Positions 35,063-44,571 of a stretch of 64,000 nt of DNA are shown one piece after another. This stretch comes from Alloscardovia macacae. Its GTDB lineage: Bacteria > Actinomycetota > Actinomycetes > Actinomycetales > Bifidobacteriaceae. Position numbers and translations under genes: made by a program. Each line of letters begins with the position of its first letter. Within the stretch, counting starts at the first letter, position 1. The notes beneath the pieces are model-generated. The model was not told where the DNA came from. It worked only from the letters and a program-made list of their open reading frames with translations, and searched no databases. Where the stretch lies: positions 1 through 64,000 of the forward strand of contig NZ_MWWT01000004.1 in the NCBI RefSeq assembly GCF_002259705.1, written 5' to 3'.

Positions 35063-36319
35063 CTACTCTATCCGCCGCGTCCACGCCTCGCTCGAGTACA
35101 CACGCTCGGCGAGCTCACGCGCAGCGGCCAGAGTCTCTGCTTGGTGCGGGGCGTTCATCGGCTCCACGTGCACGTGCGGGATGACCTGCTCGGCTTGCTT
35201 CTGCAGAGCCGCGCACAGCTCGTCGCGCGTGAGGGACGTCTGGCTTTTCAGCGGATCGACGCGCTTGGCTGCGGACTTGACGGCTTTATCTGCCATCTTT
35301 TCGCGGGAGATGCGCAGCACGTCGAGCATTTTCGCCGCGTCGATGTCGTACGCCATGGTGACGTGATGGAGCACGCTGCCGTTCGCGTCGTGTGCACCCG
35401 CACCGTTCGCGTCGATTCCGTCCGCGCTGCCCGAGTCTCCCGCGCGGAAACGCCGCTGCGCCGCCCCGCCTATCTTCCCGGCTGGCGAGGTGATGTCATT
35501 AATCGGCTTATAGTGCGCGCGGATACCGAGATTATTCAGCGCGAGCAGCACCCATTCGTCGCAGCGTCGGTACGCCGGGTACCCGCTCAGCTGAGCGCCC
35601 TCGCCGTCCACGCCCGCACCGGATGCAAGGAAGCGTCCCGGCACGTACAGCGAGTACGTGATGGTATTTCCCGGCTCCACGAACATGGCGCCGCCGCCCG
35701 TCATGCGCCGCACGACCGTAAATCCGAGCTCGCGTGCGCGCTCTTCATCCACCTCGTTCGTCACGCTCTGGTGCAGGCCTATGATGACCGCGCCCGCGCC
35801 CCACTGCCAGAACCGTAAGGTCGCGCCGCGCTTTCCGTCCGCCACTTCCCGCGCAAGCACCTCGTCGAGCGCCATGTGCATGGCCGGCGAGCGCGGTTCC
35901 GGGTCGTCGAGAATGGTCAGGTCGAGCTTTTCCCACGCTGGGCTGAGGATGTCAATTTCCTCGTCTTTTTCACTCGTCCCCGCCATCGCTGCAGATGCCA
36001 CTTCCACGCCGCGAGCGCGCGCTATGGCATTATCGATAGCTTCAGCTGTCAGTCCCACGAGCTGAGCTTCGGGGTAGGTGCGCTGAACCTCGTCCAGTGC
36101 TGCAGAGGCGCTCACACCGAGCAGCGCGTGCTCGAGGGTGGAGACCACTGCTGCTGGGTCGTCCACGCCGTCGATGAAGAAGTCTCCATCGAGGCTGATA
36201 TGGCGAAGCCGCCCGTCTTCACGCGATTCGTGAAGCTGGACGGCTACGAGCTTTCCGCCGGGGACTTTATATTCTCCGCGGCGTATGACGGTGTCTGTGT
36301 TATTCAGAAAGTCTGTCAA
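35063..36319 (-). CDS. lplA: Lipoate-protein ligase with N-terminal accessory domain
   Basis: 418 aa. Attaches lipoate to lipoyl domains via lipoyl-AMP. The large catalytic BPL/LplA domain lies at about 150-370 ([50 protein letters not shown] with the conserved lysine). The small accessory domain, normally C-terminal, appears first (residues about 14-100, [24 protein letters not shown]), i.e. a reversed domain order. TTG start behind AGGATATCC, inside the last codons of leuB (20-bp overlap), so it is translationally coupled. The only lipoyl-domain protein in the window is GcvH, about 5 kb away, a plausible client. Confidence 0.9.
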   Translation of the reverse strand: MTDFLNNTDTVIRRGEYKVPGGKLVAVQLHESREDGRLRHISLDGDFFIDGVDDPAAVVSTLEHALLGVSASAALDEVQRTYPEAQLVGLTAEAIDNAIARARGVEVASAAMAGTSEKDEEIDILSPAWEKLDLTILDDPEPRSPAMHMALDEVLAREVADGKRGATLRFWQWGAGAVIIGLHQSVTNEVDEERARELGFTVVRRMTGGGAMFVEPGNTITYSLYVPGRFLASGAGVDGEGAQLSGYPAYRRCDEWVLLALNNLGIRAHYKPINDITSPAGKIGGAAQRRFRAGDSGSADGIDANGAGAHDANGSVLHHVTMAYDIDAAKMLDVLRISREKMADKAVKSAAKRVDPLKSQTSLTRDELCAALQKQAEQVIPHVHVEPMNAPHQAETLAAARELAERVYSSEAWTRRIE

Positions 36320-37343
36320 GGATATCCTGTCCTACCTGCTCAGTAGAGCGCTGAGTGGACCCCTTTTCGGCTATGTCTGCTTCCACAGCTGCTTCGATGC
36401 GCTGGGCTGGCTCTTCGAGACCGAGGTGACGAAGAAGCATGGCTGCAGACAGGATAGCCGCAGTAGGGTTCGCTATGCCCTGTCCTGCTATGTCTGGAGC
36501 AGAGCCGTGGATAGGTTCGAACATGGATGGATACTGGCCGGAGGCATTAATGTTCCCGGAGGCTGAGTATCCTACACCGCCCACCACTGCACCTGCTTCA
36601 TCGGTTATGATATCCCCGAAAAGATTATCGGTCAAGATAACGTCGAAGCGGCCAGGATCAGTGACGATGAAGATGGTGGTAGCATCGATGTGCAGGTAGT
36701 CGTGCGTGACTTCTGGGTACTCTTCCGCTACCTCGTTTACGATGCGCTGCCACATGTCTCCCGCATTCACGAGAACGTTCTTCTTATGCACGAGAGTCAC
36801 ATGCTTGCGGCGCTTCATGGCCAGCTCGAAAGCATAGCGCACCGTGCGTTCCACGCCAGGCGCGGAGTTAATGGATACTTCCGTGGCCACCTGCTGGTTC
36901 GTGCCCGCATGGGTGGAGCCGCCGGCGCCTGCGTAGAGACCTTCTGTACCTTCACGCACCACCACGAAGTCTATCTCCCCTGGATTCGCCAGCGGTGAGG
37001 TGACTCCCTTATACAGCTTTGATGGACGCAGGTTAATGTAGTGATCCAGAGCGAAACGCATCTTCAGGAGGAGCCCGCGCTCGAGGATGCCTGCCTTAAT
37101 GCGTGGGTCGCCGATGGCTCCGAGCAGGATGGCATCCGTCTTCTTTATCTCCTCGAGGATCTCATCCGTGAGGATGACGCCATCCCTCAGGTAGCGGTCT
37201 GCTCCGAGGTCGAAAGGAACATAGCGGAACTGGGCCACGCCTTCGGTAGCCTTCTCCATCACGGCCTGAGCCTGTGGAGTAATCTCTTTACCGATGCCGT
37301 CTCCTGGGATGACGGCTATGGTGTATGTCTGTGCTTCGGTCAT
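36300..37343 (-). CDS. leuB: 3-isopropylmalate dehydrogenase
   Basis: 347 aa. NAD-dependent oxidative decarboxylation of 3-isopropylmalate, third step of leucine synthesis. Seen: [24 protein letters not shown], the substrate-binding RLR-like region ([19 protein letters not shown]), [15 protein letters not shown], and the metal-binding segment [36 protein letters not shown] completes the family signature. It resembles the actinobacterial LeuB group that starts MTE[11 protein letters not shown]. The start at 37343 follows GGGAG; the longer frame to 37370 is not family-like. leuA, C and D are not present here. Confidence 0.95.
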   Translation of the reverse strand: MTEAQTYTIAVIPGDGIGKEITPQAQAVMEKATEGVAQFRYVPFDLGADRYLRDGVILTDEILEEIKKTDAILLGAIGDPRIKAGILERGLLLKMRFALDHYINLRPSKLYKGVTSPLANPGEIDFVVVREGTEGLYAGAGGSTHAGTNQQVATEVSINSAPGVERTVRYAFELAMKRRKHVTLVHKKNVLVNAGDMWQRIVNEVAEEYPEVTHDYLHIDATTIFIVTDPGRFDVILTDNLFGDIITDEAGAVVGGVGYSASGNINASGQYPSMFEPIHGSAPDIAGQGIANPTAAILSAAMLLRHLGLEEPAQRIEAAVEADIAEKGSTQRSTEQVGQDILDRLSE

Positions 37344-37418
37344 GCTCCCAGTGTACGAGAGCATGACCAAGATGCGACCTTCATGTCCACGAAGCGGACA
37401 TCGATGTATGTGCGTGTG

Positions 37419-39866
37419 TTACTCGTGGATACCCATAAGGTCGAGTGTCCACGCATTTTCGAGGCTTACTTCATCCCACTGCTTATAGCGTCCGGAGACA
37501 CCTCCGTGGCCGGCTTCCACTTCTATCTTCGCGAAAGCCTCCACGCCCACTTCTGGCTCGGTCAGGCGCGCTATCCATTTGAGCGGTTCCACATAGAGCA
37601 CGCGGGTGTCATTCATGGATGTGGTGATGAAGATGACTGGGAAGTAATCCGTTCCGAAAGTCTCCTCACGCTGCTGAGAAGTCATCACATTCTCGTACGG
37701 CGTGTACGCCTTCATGTAGTCATACACCTCAGGGTTATGGAGAGGATCTCCCCATTCATCCCATTCGGTTACCGTCAGAGGAAGGGACTCATCGAGGATG
37801 GACGTGAGCGCATCCACGAATGGCACGTCCGCTTCGATGCCTGCGTAGAGGAATGGCGCAGCATTCGCTATGGCACCCATGAGCAGACCGCCAGCGGAAC
37901 CACCATTCGCCACAGTACGGCGAGGATCTGCTATGCCTGCGTGCTCGAGAGCAGCAGTCACATCCACAAAGTCGTTAAACGTAGTGGTCTTCTTCAGACG
38001 CCTGCCCTGCTCATACCAGGCACGGCCCATTTCGCCGCCACCGCGCACATGCGCCACACAGAAGACCACGCCACGGTCCATGATGCTCGGGCGCGCCACG
38101 GAGAAGCTCGGGCTCATGCTCGCCTCGTAGGAACCATACCCATAGATGTACATAGGGGCTCCCGTACTCTCCTTCTCCTGTGCTCCATACATCTCCTCGA
38201 GAGCGGGAGCAGTAAGCCCAGAAGCGGAAATTGGCAGAGAATCCAAAGCCGGAACCATGCCGCGACGCCAGACGAGCGAGACAGGAACGCGCACGCCGTC
38301 TCGCGCCACCACCCACAGGCGGCGCTCCGCATACAGGCTCGCGTCGTAGTTCTGCACGTGCGCCTTACGCAGCAGACGGTCCTCGCCGGTCAGCGGATTC
38401 AGCTCGCGCAGCTGGCTCGGCTGCGTGTACGAACCGAAACCATAGCGCAGAACAGGAGACTCATAGGACGGATTCGCGCCGAAGCCCACGGATGGCAGCA
38501 CGTCCGGATCACTCTCACCGAGCTTCGTGAAGGAGAGCGGACGCCCCGCCTTCCAGTCCTCGAAAGCCTGATGCTTACTCATCACAGCGCAGTGTCCCAG
38601 ACCGTCAGCACGGTAGCTGAGCGTCACGAAATTCTTATAGATGCCCAGTCCCCCCACCTGCAGACCGGCCGTCCCCTGCAGAATCTGAGGGTTCACCTCG
38701 CTGAAGAACGGCTCACTGACCGCACGAGCACGGTCCTCGTGCGACGCCTGCTCACAGCCGTAATCCGAGCCCACAGCCACGCACGTGCCCTCGCCGAGCT
38801 CATACTGCTGACCAGGCTCGTGGCCACTCATGTCGATGATGTCTATCTCGAAGTTCGGATGGCGTACATTATGGACCACCACGGCCACAGGCACGTCTGC
38901 ACCGCCCTCGCCACAGCCTTCGAAGCGCGCGAAGGTGACGTCATACTCCACACCTTCCTTTCGCGCGATGAATGGGGCGAAGCGGCGTGCATCTGCGCTG
39001 TCCGCATCCTCTACAAGAAGCCCCGGAATGTCTGCCACAGGAAGATGCAGAACTTCCGACGTCGTCTTCGAGGACGACTCGATGATGATCATGGATTCGT
39101 CGAAGGACAGGCCCGCACCCATCCAGAAGCGCTCATCCAGCTCGGTGAAAACGCAGCGGTCGTCCTCACCAGACGCATCCCCTACACGGTGAAGCCACAG
39201 CTCGCACGGGCGCCACGCGTCATCCGTGCGCACATAGAAAATCCACTGGCCATCCGGCGTACAGAAAGCGCCGGAGCTCACACGGTGGATGACGTCCGGA
39301 AGATCCTCGCCCGTGGTGAGGTTACGCAGATGCACGTCATAGCGCTCGTCGCCTTCCGTATCCAGGCTGTAGACGAGCAGGCGACCAGCCTTATCCAGGT
39401 CCAGTCCGCCCGAGCGGAAGAAATCATGACCCTGCGACTCGAGGTCTGCGTCGAAGACGACCTCTTCGCCCTCAAGCAGCTCGTCCACACTGATCTCCGG
39501 CGCTGTCCAGTCATCCGCGCCGCGGACAGGCACACGGCACTGGCGGCCATACTGCTTGCCTTCTTCCGTGCGCGAGAAGTACCAGTAGTTTCCCACGCGC
39601 GTGGGCACACTCATATCCGTCTCCTGGACGCGGCTCTTCAGCTCGTCGAAAAGAGTCTGCTTGAGCGGGGCCAGGCCCGCAGCCACTGCATCCGAGATGG
39701 CGTTCTGCGCAGCCACATACTCCTGCACCTCAGCGGAGTCTTTCTGGCGCATCCACTCGTAATTATCCACGAATTCGCGGCCGTGGTGGACGCGCAGCTG
39801 CGGTACCTTCTGTGCATGAGGAAGCTGAGAGCGGTCTATGCCGTGAGAAGAGAAAAAGTCTGTCAT
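37419..39866 (-). CDS. ptrB: Prolyl oligopeptidase family serine peptidase (oligopeptidase B-like)
   Basis: 815 aa, cytoplasmic. N-terminal beta-propeller (about 70-480), then an alpha/beta-hydrolase domain. Catalytic Ser657 in ANGGSAGGLLMG, Asp in the ITTSMNDTRVLY segment and His in EAGHGGVSGRYKQWDE. It cleaves short peptides, classically after basic residues, so it probably recycles imported oligopeptides. ATG 39866 follows AGGACCCTCCT. A 952-codon open frame runs antisense through the whole gene; I regard it as a by-product of GC-rich codon use. The insert following the propeller start is longer than in E. coli PtrB, giving a longer protein. Confidence 0.92.
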   Translation of the reverse strand: MTDFFSSHGIDRSQLPHAQKVPQLRVHHGREFVDNYEWMRQKDSAEVQEYVAAQNAISDAVAAGLAPLKQTLFDELKSRVQETDMSVPTRVGNYWYFSRTEEGKQYGRQCRVPVRGADDWTAPEISVDELLEGEEVVFDADLESQGHDFFRSGGLDLDKAGRLLVYSLDTEGDERYDVHLRNLTTGEDLPDVIHRVSSGAFCTPDGQWIFYVRTDDAWRPCELWLHRVGDASGEDDRCVFTELDERFWMGAGLSFDESMIIIESSSKTTSEVLHLPVADIPGLLVEDADSADARRFAPFIARKEGVEYDVTFARFEGCGEGGADVPVAVVVHNVRHPNFEIDIIDMSGHEPGQQYELGEGTCVAVGSDYGCEQASHEDRARAVSEPFFSEVNPQILQGTAGLQVGGLGIYKNFVTLSYRADGLGHCAVMSKHQAFEDWKAGRPLSFTKLGESDPDVLPSVGFGANPSYESPVLRYGFGSYTQPSQLRELNPLTGEDRLLRKAHVQNYDASLYAERRLWVVARDGVRVPVSLVWRRGMVPALDSLPISASGLTAPALEEMYGAQEKESTGAPMYIYGYGSYEASMSPSFSVARPSIMDRGVVFCVAHVRGGGEMGRAWYEQGRRLKKTTTFNDFVDVTAALEHAGIADPRRTVANGGSAGGLLMGAIANAAPFLYAGIEADVPFVDALTSILDESLPLTVTEWDEWGDPLHNPEVYDYMKAYTPYENVMTSQQREETFGTDYFPVIFITTSMNDTRVLYVEPLKWIARLTEPEVGVEAFAKIEVEAGHGGVSGRYKQWDEVSLENAWTLDLMGIHE

Positions 39867-39913
39867 AGGAGGGTCCTTCGTCAGGAGAGGAAAAATTAGG
39901 AAAGTGGAAAAAC

Positions 39914-41257
39914 TTAGGAAACGCCAGCACTACCAGGCACGCCATCCGCCGCATCCACACGCTCAGCCATATGCGCCAGCCCAGCCTGCAGCTCACGCTG
40001 GAACTCAGCCGCACGTTCATCGCGCGCGAGCTTCTCCAGCAGCGGAAGCATGGTGGACATGAGGCTCACGCCAGACTGCCCATAAAAGACCGGAACATCC
40101 ACATCCGGCGCACTCGTCGGCGCGAGAATCTGCTGCAGATGCTTCTCATCCGAAGTCAGCTGCCGTATACCGATGGCCAGAATCCGCCCCGGATACAGCC
40201 GTGTAATGCGCGCATACGTCGTCGGATCCTGCTGACCGTCGTCGCCGAGAAGAATAAAGCGCATCTTCGGGAAATCCGACATAAGCTGCTGGACGAACTC
40301 GAGCTTATGCTGCACGCCCGAAGGAATGAAGGTCTTCGGCCGCGGATCGATATCCCGCAGCAGGATAGGCCCCTGCGGAAAACCATGCGCGCGAATAACC
40401 TCACGGATAGTGCCCTCCACATTCCACGGCGACGTGGACAGGTAGAAGAACGGCGCTCCCGGGAAGAGATCAGAAATCTTATTATAAAAAACGCTCATGC
40501 CCGGCACCGACGAGCGCTTATACGGGTTCGTAAAGAGGAACTTCATGGCCGCCTGCGCCACGTTCGGCACCTGCGAGACCATGATCGTGTCATCCACGTC
40601 CGAAATGATGCCCACCGGCGAACCGTCTGGCGAGATGAACAGCGGCGAGGTAACGGGAGCGCGGTTTTTCACGGCATACGTGATGGTATGCACGCCCGGA
40701 GTCATGTCCCGCTTCGCAAGCAGATCCATGTATCCCTGAGCGTCCGTGTTTATCTCGCTGACCTCCGAGACCGCGAGCGCGTCGAGGTTTTCGAAGCTCT
40801 CGAGGTTTTCGAGGCTCTCGAAACTCTCGAAGCTCTCGAACTGTGAAAGGTCGCCCACTTTTCCGGCTTTCCCCGCGAGCACCGGAATGCCGTCGATGCT
40901 GATGTGCACCGGCACTTTCGGCGCCGGCACCATGAAGATGTTCCGGATACCGCGGCTGACCGTGCGGCGTATGCCGTGGCCCGGCGCGCCGTATACTGTC
41001 CGGCAGATGACGCGCGAGAACTTCTCCGTACCGTAGCCCACGTACGGCTCGACGCGCGGATGCCACCCGGCTTTACGGGCAGCACGCGTGGACGCCGCGT
41101 ACCAGCATCCGAAGATGCCGGTGATAGCGCGGCGCGTCAGCTGAATGAGCGGCGGCTTCCGGTCCGTCTGCTCGCGCACGGACGGCCGGTCTATGGTCGT
41201 GCGCGTGCGCTGAGCGAGGATAGGCTGCTTATTTGGTTTATTAGGCTTATTTGGCAA
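39914..41257 (-). CDS. App1-like phosphatidate phosphatase domain protein (DUF2183)
   Basis: 447 aa. The C-terminal half is an APP1 catalytic domain of HAD type: GIISDVDDTIMVSQ (about 213-227, DxDxT nucleophile), FFYLSTSPWNVEGTI, GPILLRDIDPR and FILLGDDGQQDP. Such proteins dephosphorylate phosphatidate in yeast; bacterial members are little studied. The N-terminal part contains a run of FES/FEN/LES triplets (about 138-158) coded by 9-bp tandem repeats (40782-40840), and the very start is a PNKPNKPNK repeat. A TTG start overlaps the end of gcvH (10 bp). No signal peptide, so it is probably membrane-peripheral or cytoplasmic. Confidence 0.85.
   Translation of the reverse strand: MPNKPNKPNKQPILAQRTRTTIDRPSVREQTDRKPPLIQLTRRAITGIFGCWYAASTRAARKAGWHPRVEPYVGYGTEKFSRVICRTVYGAPGHGIRRTVSRGIRNIFMVPAPKVPVHISIDGIPVLAGKAGKVGDLSQFESFESFESLENLESFENLDALAVSEVSEINTDAQGYMDLLAKRDMTPGVHTITYAVKNRAPVTSPLFISPDGSPVGIISDVDDTIMVSQVPNVAQAAMKFLFTNPYKRSSVPGMSVFYNKISDLFPGAPFFYLSTSPWNVEGTIREVIRAHGFPQGPILLRDIDPRPKTFIPSGVQHKLEFVQQLMSDFPKMRFILLGDDGQQDPTTYARITRLYPGRILAIGIRQLTSDEKHLQQILAPTSAPDVDVPVFYGQSGVSLMSTMLPLLEKLARDERAAEFQRELQAGLAHMAERVDAADGVPGSAGVS
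40782..40840 (-). repeat. 9-bp tandem repeat in the App1-like gene
   Basis: About six and a half units of TCGAGGTTT / TCGAAGCTC / TCGAGGCTC type, in frame, coding Phe/Leu-Glu-Ser/Asn triplets. The same 9-bp period as the repeat in the permease gene at 20491, but an unrelated sequence. Confidence 0.8.
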
Positions 41258-41639
41258 TTTCCGCGTAACCTTCGGCGTCCATCAGCTCAGGCGAATCCTC
41301 ATCGAGGTCTATCTTCAAGATCCAGCCTTCACCGTACGGGTCGGAGTTAATCACTTCCGGGTCATCTGCGACGGCAGAATTCACGTAACGGATGGTGCCC
41401 GAGACAGGAACCACGAGCGTGGAGATAGCCTTTGCGGACTCGAGCTCCACAGGCTCATCTCCCGCCTGAACGTCCGTGTCTACCTCAGGCAAGTCCACGA
41501 AAACGAGGTCTCCCAGCTGCTCCACAGCGTAATCCGTAATGCCCAGCACTGCAGGCGATACTGAGGTATCCACCCACACGTGGTCTTCCGAGTACTTCAG
41601 GTTCTCAGGGATGCTTAAGTTTGGTGCATTTTCAGTCAT
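41247..41639 (-). CDS. gcvH: Glycine cleavage system H protein
   Basis: 130 aa, lipoyl-domain carrier. The lipoylated lysine lies at about residue 69 in VELESAKAISTLVVPVSG. The N-terminal DHVWVDTSVSPAVLGITDYA and the C-terminal EGWILKIDLDEDSPELMD are typical of H proteins. No P, T or L protein genes are nearby, and bifidobacteria often lack the full cleavage system, so this may be a stand-alone H protein, perhaps a lipoyl carrier serving the lipoate ligase in the same cluster. Its stop codon lies within the start of the App1-like gene. Confidence 0.95.
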   Translation of the reverse strand: MTENAPNLSIPENLKYSEDHVWVDTSVSPAVLGITDYAVEQLGDLVFVDLPEVDTDVQAGDEPVELESAKAISTLVVPVSGTIRYVNSAVADDPEVINSDPYGEGWILKIDLDEDSPELMDAEGYAEIAK

Positions 41640-41770
41640 ACGTTTATCTTAGCGCACGAGGAGCAGTTTCGCGTACAGAGTGAGTGTGATGCTCATTCTG
41701 TACGCGACTAACCGTACGAGACTAACCGAGCGCATGCGTCTACCGCACGAGATTAACCGAGCTCATGCGT
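41640..41770 (-). repeat. Hairpin and 31-bp tandem duplication between the hydrolase-NudC gene and gcvH
   Basis: A hairpin with 15-bp arms (41670-41684 and 41692-41706, one G-T pair) lies next to a 31-bp tandem duplication (41717-41747 and 41748-41778, two differences) whose second copy includes the stop codon of the hydrolase-NudC gene. A partial third unit (41704-41716) precedes. The hairpin is a likely terminator for that gene, though the U-tract is poor. Confidence 0.6.
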
Positions 41771-43693
41771 CTACCGCAGCGTCGCGCCATACCACTGCTC
41801 TATCATGCGCAGAGCGATGGAATCCACACCAGGCAGATGTACCTGCCCACGCGCGAGCGCGCTCATAAGCTCATCACGGCTGAACCACTGAGCATCCCGC
41901 ACTTCCGTGTGGTCCACGGTGATGTGCACGGACCCTTCTTCCGCCTGCGCTTCATACGCGAGCATGAGCGCTCCCGGATATGGCCACGGCTGAGAGCCGA
42001 GGTAGTGGACATTCTCCACATGTATTCCGAGCTCTTCGAAGACCTCACGGCACACGCTATGCTCCACGCTTTCACCTATCTCCACGAAGCCTGAGCACAC
42101 CGAGTAGCGCCCTTCCTCCCATGCAAGGTTATTCTGCAGAAGGATACGGTCCTGCGCATCCGTAATGCGTACTATCATGGATGGCTCGATGCGCGGGAAT
42201 CCCTCATGCGTAGGAATCTCGCTGCACTTCATGGCCCATCCTGCATGGTTCAGACGGTTTCTCGCTCCACAGTATCCGCAGTATAGTGCCTTCGAATGCC
42301 AGCGTTCGAGGCCTACGGCGATGGCAGCAAGCTGTGCGTCACGTGCACTCAGTAATGATGCCACTTCACGCAGGTTTATCCAGTCATACTGGACCACAGC
42401 CTTCTGAATGAGCTCTACCTTCAAAGCTATGCGGCTCACATCCACAGCTACGAAAGACTGACCGTCCACAGAACCGAGGAAGGAGAGAGCATTCCGATAC
42501 ACTCCTACCTCATCTGAGACGTAGGATCCTGGCACCACTGCGAGATGACGCTGATGCCCTGTAGTAACCGATGGAGACATGCCGTCCTTCGCGAGGGCCA
42601 CACGCCCATTATGCACGAATATGACGTGCATATCCGGGCTCTTCAGTGTCTCGCACCAGTCCGCTTCTCCCAGCTCTTCGCGCTTCTCCACATTCCACTG
42701 CACGCCACCCAGAGTCAGCGGTACGTCGCGTAGCGGCTCAGATACGCGCAGATCCTGCAGCTGCTGCAGAGCGCTGTGGGAGCTTCGCTGTGCTGGGGCA
42801 TCCGCCTCACGCACGACCGTCTGAATGAGCTCGTCCAGAGCGCGTGCCACCTGCTCCGGCTGCTCGAAGCTCGTGAAATGGCCCGAATCGAGTATCTCGG
42901 TAAACTGCACGTGGGGATTTCCCCCATCCACGAGAGCCTGAGCCATAGGCCGCATAACGTCCGGTGCTGCAGAATCGTCGCGCGTGCCACTGATGATGGC
43001 TGCTGGAGCAGAAATGGACCTCAGCGTATCCCACTCGTCGCGCCTCCCAGCCGCCATCCGCTGACGCCACGCGATGCCGGCCGGCGTCTGCGCGTTTATC
43101 CACGCGCGGAACTGCTCGATGAACGTACTCGACTTTTTAAAAGCACTGTCGCCATCCTTCGGCTCAGCGAAATGCAGGACGGGAGCGAGCGTCGCGTCCC
43201 GCTCAGCCAGCTCAGCGGCCGCAAGACGCCGCGCACGCTGCTCAGCACTGTCCGCGTCCGGCTTCGTATCGCACAGAGCCACGCCCGCGAGCGCATCTGG
43301 GAACTGACGCGCGAGCGAAAGCGTCGTATAGCCACCCATCGAAATACCGGCATAGATAGCTTTCTCGTAGCCACATCCCTCGACCGCACGAACGATAGAC
43401 TCCGCCAGCCGGTCCATCGCTTCGGTGTATGCGCCATCCTCGGCTACCTCACCCACGACGTCAGCATCTGCAGGAGGATTTACACCCGCTCCAGGCATGT
43501 CCACAGCAAGAACGGTCACATCGTGGTCACTACCATCCAGAAGACTCGTCAGAGCTCGGGCCGTCTCATCCCATACGTGGTGGTCCACAGGGAACGCATG
43601 AATAAGTACGAGTGGCGGATTCTCTGGCGCCGAGCTCGCGGTTAGTGCACGGTGATACGTGTACACAGGTATATCAAAGTACTGAAGTGCCAT
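41771..43693 (-). CDS. Alpha/beta-hydrolase fused to NudC-type NADH pyrophosphatase
   Basis: 640 aa with two enzymes in one chain. Residues about 25-290: alpha/beta hydrolase (LVLIHAFPVDHHVWDE, nucleophile serine about 117 in YAGISMGGYTTLS, late histidine in LDSGHFTSFEQPEQV). Residues about 330-640: NudC-type Nudix protein with a zinc ribbon (YCGYCGARNRLNHAGWAMKC), a Nudix box GFVEIGESVEHSVCREVFEE followed by LGI, and the NADH-pyrophosphatase signature SQPWPYPGALM. NudC enzymes hydrolyse NADH and remove NAD caps from RNA. The fused hydrolase has no assigned substrate. The frame is continuous, with no internal stop or clear second start. ATG 43693 is accepted, although its upstream binding site is weak. 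Confidence 0.88.
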   Translation of the reverse strand: MALQYFDIPVYTYHRALTASSAPENPPLVLIHAFPVDHHVWDETARALTSLLDGSDHDVTVLAVDMPGAGVNPPADADVVGEVAEDGAYTEAMDRLAESIVRAVEGCGYEKAIYAGISMGGYTTLSLARQFPDALAGVALCDTKPDADSAEQRARRLAAAELAERDATLAPVLHFAEPKDGDSAFKKSSTFIEQFRAWINAQTPAGIAWRQRMAAGRRDEWDTLRSISAPAAIISGTRDDSAAPDVMRPMAQALVDGGNPHVQFTEILDSGHFTSFEQPEQVARALDELIQTVVREADAPAQRSSHSALQQLQDLRVSEPLRDVPLTLGGVQWNVEKREELGEADWCETLKSPDMHVIFVHNGRVALAKDGMSPSVTTGHQRHLAVVPGSYVSDEVGVYRNALSFLGSVDGQSFVAVDVSRIALKVELIQKAVVQYDWINLREVASLLSARDAQLAAIAVGLERWHSKALYCGYCGARNRLNHAGWAMKCSEIPTHEGFPRIEPSMIVRITDAQDRILLQNNLAWEEGRYSVCSGFVEIGESVEHSVCREVFEELGIHVENVHYLGSQPWPYPGALMLAYEAQAEEGSVHITVDHTEVRDAQWFSRDELMSALARGQVHLPGVDSIALRMIEQWYGATLR

Positions 43694-43783
43694 ACTGTGT
43701 ACGCTACCACGCGAGGCTTACACACCTTCTTTCATTTCTTCCATGCGAAGCCTCGCACACGCCGTCTATGAGGTGCAGTTCTC

Positions 43784-44446
43784 TTACACGCCCGCCGCAT
43801 TCAGTCCCTGCACGAGGATGCGGTCGAAGCCATTCGGAAGCTGAGCGAGAAACTCTGGAGCGAGTGCCACTTCTGGGCGCACCCACTCCACATCCAGCGT
43901 CTCATCCTTCGGCTGGCACTCTCCCACCATATCCACCATGTAGCACAGGGCTATGGCATGCTGACGCGCATCAAAGTACGGGCTCACGCCGGGAGTCGGG
44001 AAGAACTCGGCTACAGTGAACGGCTGGAGACTAGCAGGTAGATGCGGCAGTGTGACATCTCCAAGATCTCGCGCGATGTTCCGTACGATGGCCTCACGGA
44101 TAGTCTCATGAACCACGACACGGCCTGCTATGAGAGTGCGCGAGACTGTGCCATCCTCATCACTGGCCGTAAGCAGCGTGCCCACATGGGAGATCCGCCC
44201 ATACTCATCCGTATGCACGGGCAGGACCACGATGTACGGGATGGGCATCTTCGAGCGCAGGTCATCTATGGTCTGACGGTCCAGCCAGCCCGGAGGAACA
44301 GGCGTGCCACCGCGACCCGAGCCGGAGCCTGCGCCTGAGCCGGACGCACGTACGAAATCATCCGGAGTAATGTGGTCGAACTCGCCACGCTTACGGCCGG
44401 CATCAAAGTCATCATCATCTGGAACTTCATCATGGAGTACTGGCAT
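43784..44446 (-). CDS. DUF4916 / Nudix-like family protein
   Basis: About 220 aa, soluble. N-terminal acidic stretch (DEVPDDDDFDAG) and a Gly/Ser linker, then a compact domain with IPYIVVLPVHTDEYGRISHV, TLIAGRVVVHETIREAIVRN and FFPTPGVSPYFDARQHAIAL. This matches actinobacterial DUF4916 proteins annotated as Nudix-like, though a full Nudix box is not seen; the ETIREAIVRNIARDLGD segment is a degenerate version. It lies next to the NudC fusion, same strand. Start ATG 44446 with GGAAGC upstream; the longer frame (44476) has no binding site. Function unknown. Confidence 0.7.
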   Translation of the reverse strand: MPVLHDEVPDDDDFDAGRKRGEFDHITPDDFVRASGSGAGSGSGRGGTPVPPGWLDRQTIDDLRSKMPIPYIVVLPVHTDEYGRISHVGTLLTASDEDGTVSRTLIAGRVVVHETIREAIVRNIARDLGDVTLPHLPASLQPFTVAEFFPTPGVSPYFDARQHAIALCYMVDMVGECQPKDETLDVEWVRPEVALAPEFLAQLPNGFDRILVQGLNAAGV

Positions 44447-44571
44447 GCTTCCATTATGACACTTAGCTGTGAGCAAATCTATGGAATGTTTTCCCTGTGT
44501 GGGTAGTTAGACGTACTATAAATACGGAACCAGCCGTGAAGGGGACGGCAGAGAGCACGAAGGGAACGCAC

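Noticed and set aside
37041-39899. A 952-codon antisense frame on the plus strand opposite the S9 peptidase gene
   Set aside because: It mirrors the codon structure of the peptidase gene, is rich in H/R/A without recognisable domains, and lacks a ribosome binding site.
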